This document shows, one piece after another, positions 12,960-13,307 of a DNA stretch of 13,307 bases. Below the pieces are notes generated by a model. The model ran no database searches, was not told the DNA's origin, and was given only the letters and a program-made list of their open reading frames with translations. The DNA lies in the NCBI GenBank assembly GCA_902803275.1, contig CADCPE010000274.1, positions 1-13,307 of the forward strand. The letters are read 5' to 3'. Every line of letters begins with the position of its first letter. Position 1 is the first letter of the stretch. The stretch comes from an uncultured Erysipelotrichaceae bacterium (lineage in GTDB: Bacteria; Bacillota_I; Bacilli_A; Erysipelotrichales; Erysipelotrichaceae). The translations under genes and the position numbers were made by a program.

Positions 12960-13307
12960 GAAAATGACGGATTGTTTCGCTTCCTTAAGCGACAAGGTCG
13001 CCTATGCGATAGACAACAGCGACCTGAAAAAGATCTTTGAAGTTCTTGATGGGATCGAAGGGCCGACACTGGTCTGCGGGGTCGGAGGTTCTGCCGTTGT
13101 CGGCACCTACCTGGCAAAGATCCTCAGAGAAAAGAAACATATCATCGCAACCTTCATCTATCCGCGTGATCTGTACTACATGAATGTATCCGGATATGAG
13201 AATATCGTAAGTGTCTCCTATTCGGGCAACAACATCGGTGTCGATGCCATAAAGGGACGGAAGCTGAACAAATACCTTCTGACCGGCAATCCGAAAAAGG
13301 GCTTTAA
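12949..13307 (+). CDS. SIS-domain sugar phosphate isomerase/deglycase-type protein, N-terminal part (cut by window edge)
   Basis: 119 codons are present, with the frame open to the window end. The segment PTLVCGVGGSAVVGTYLAKIL (about 39-59) and VSVSYSGNNIGVDAI (about 87-101) are the two phosphosugar-binding loops of a SIS fold (Gly-Gly-Ser and Ser-x-Ser-Gly types). SIS proteins isomerise or deglycate sugar phosphates, or act as sensor domains of regulators. There is no N-terminal helix-turn-helix, so an enzyme is likelier than an RpiR regulator. The ATG at 12949 has AAGGAGAA 5 bases upstream and overlaps the kinase stop by 11 bases, so the two are co-translated. Without the C-terminal half the specificity is unknown. 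Confidence 0.8.
   Translation, partial: MKYEKMTDCFASLSDKVAYAIDNSDLKKIFEVLDGIEGPTLVCGVGGSAVVGTYLAKILREKKHIIATFIYPRDLYYMNVSGYENIVSVSYSGNNIGVDAIKGRKLNKYLLTGNPKKGF

Noticed and set aside
12949..13307. Calling the SIS gene frlB and the kinase frlD
   Set aside because: PfkB plus SIS pairs occur in several pathways, and the visible half of the SIS protein carries no specificity-determining feature I can identify.
1..13307. Mobile element, CRISPR or defence system
   Set aside because: No transposase, integrase, cas, toxin-antitoxin or nuclease genes, no direct repeat arrays, and no tRNA-flanking attachment duplication were seen.

Overview
The window looks like chromosomal DNA of a low-to-moderate-GC Firmicute. 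A gut-type Erysipelotrichia or Clostridia relative is my best guess, inferred from the Shine-Dalgarno sites (AAGGAGG type), sigma-A promoters, U-rich intrinsic terminators, CCA-encoding tRNAs and protein family content. I see no insertion sequence, prophage, CRISPR array or other mobile element. The base composition looks even across the window.

Left part (1-5734, all on the minus strand), in map order: the start of a lipoprotein gene cut by the window edge; a saccharopine dehydrogenase-like oxidoreductase; a compact S-adenosylmethionine synthetase (metK) behind an S-box-like leader; a small membrane protein; a DUF1232 (YkvA-type) protein; tRNA-Ser(GGA); an unrecognised 287-residue protein; and a Bax inhibitor-1/YetJ-type membrane protein. 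Most are separate transcription units with their own promoter and terminator.

Middle (5741-6392): about 500 bases without a protein gene. It holds an operator-like 14-bp inverted repeat at the BI-1 promoter, a probable structured minus-strand RNA with its own terminator, tRNA-Arg(UCU) and its terminator.

Right part: a plus-strand pair with overlapping ends (an M20 metallopeptidase of the CPS1/PM20D1 type and an alpha/beta esterase) converges on a minus-strand operon. That operon reads methionyl-tRNA synthetase-like protein, then methylthioribose-1-phosphate isomerase (mtnA), then a small HEYGH membrane protein, with overlapping reading frames at both junctions. Divergent from it, a PfkB sugar kinase overlaps a SIS-domain gene that runs off the window end.

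A methionine theme links metK (SAM synthesis), mtnA (methylthioribose salvage) and the MetRS-like gene. The points most worth following up are the divergent SAM riboswitch whose closing helix overlaps its terminator, the orphan structured RNA at about 5831-6110, and the MetRS-like protein with a degenerate KMSKS loop and an inserted segment.
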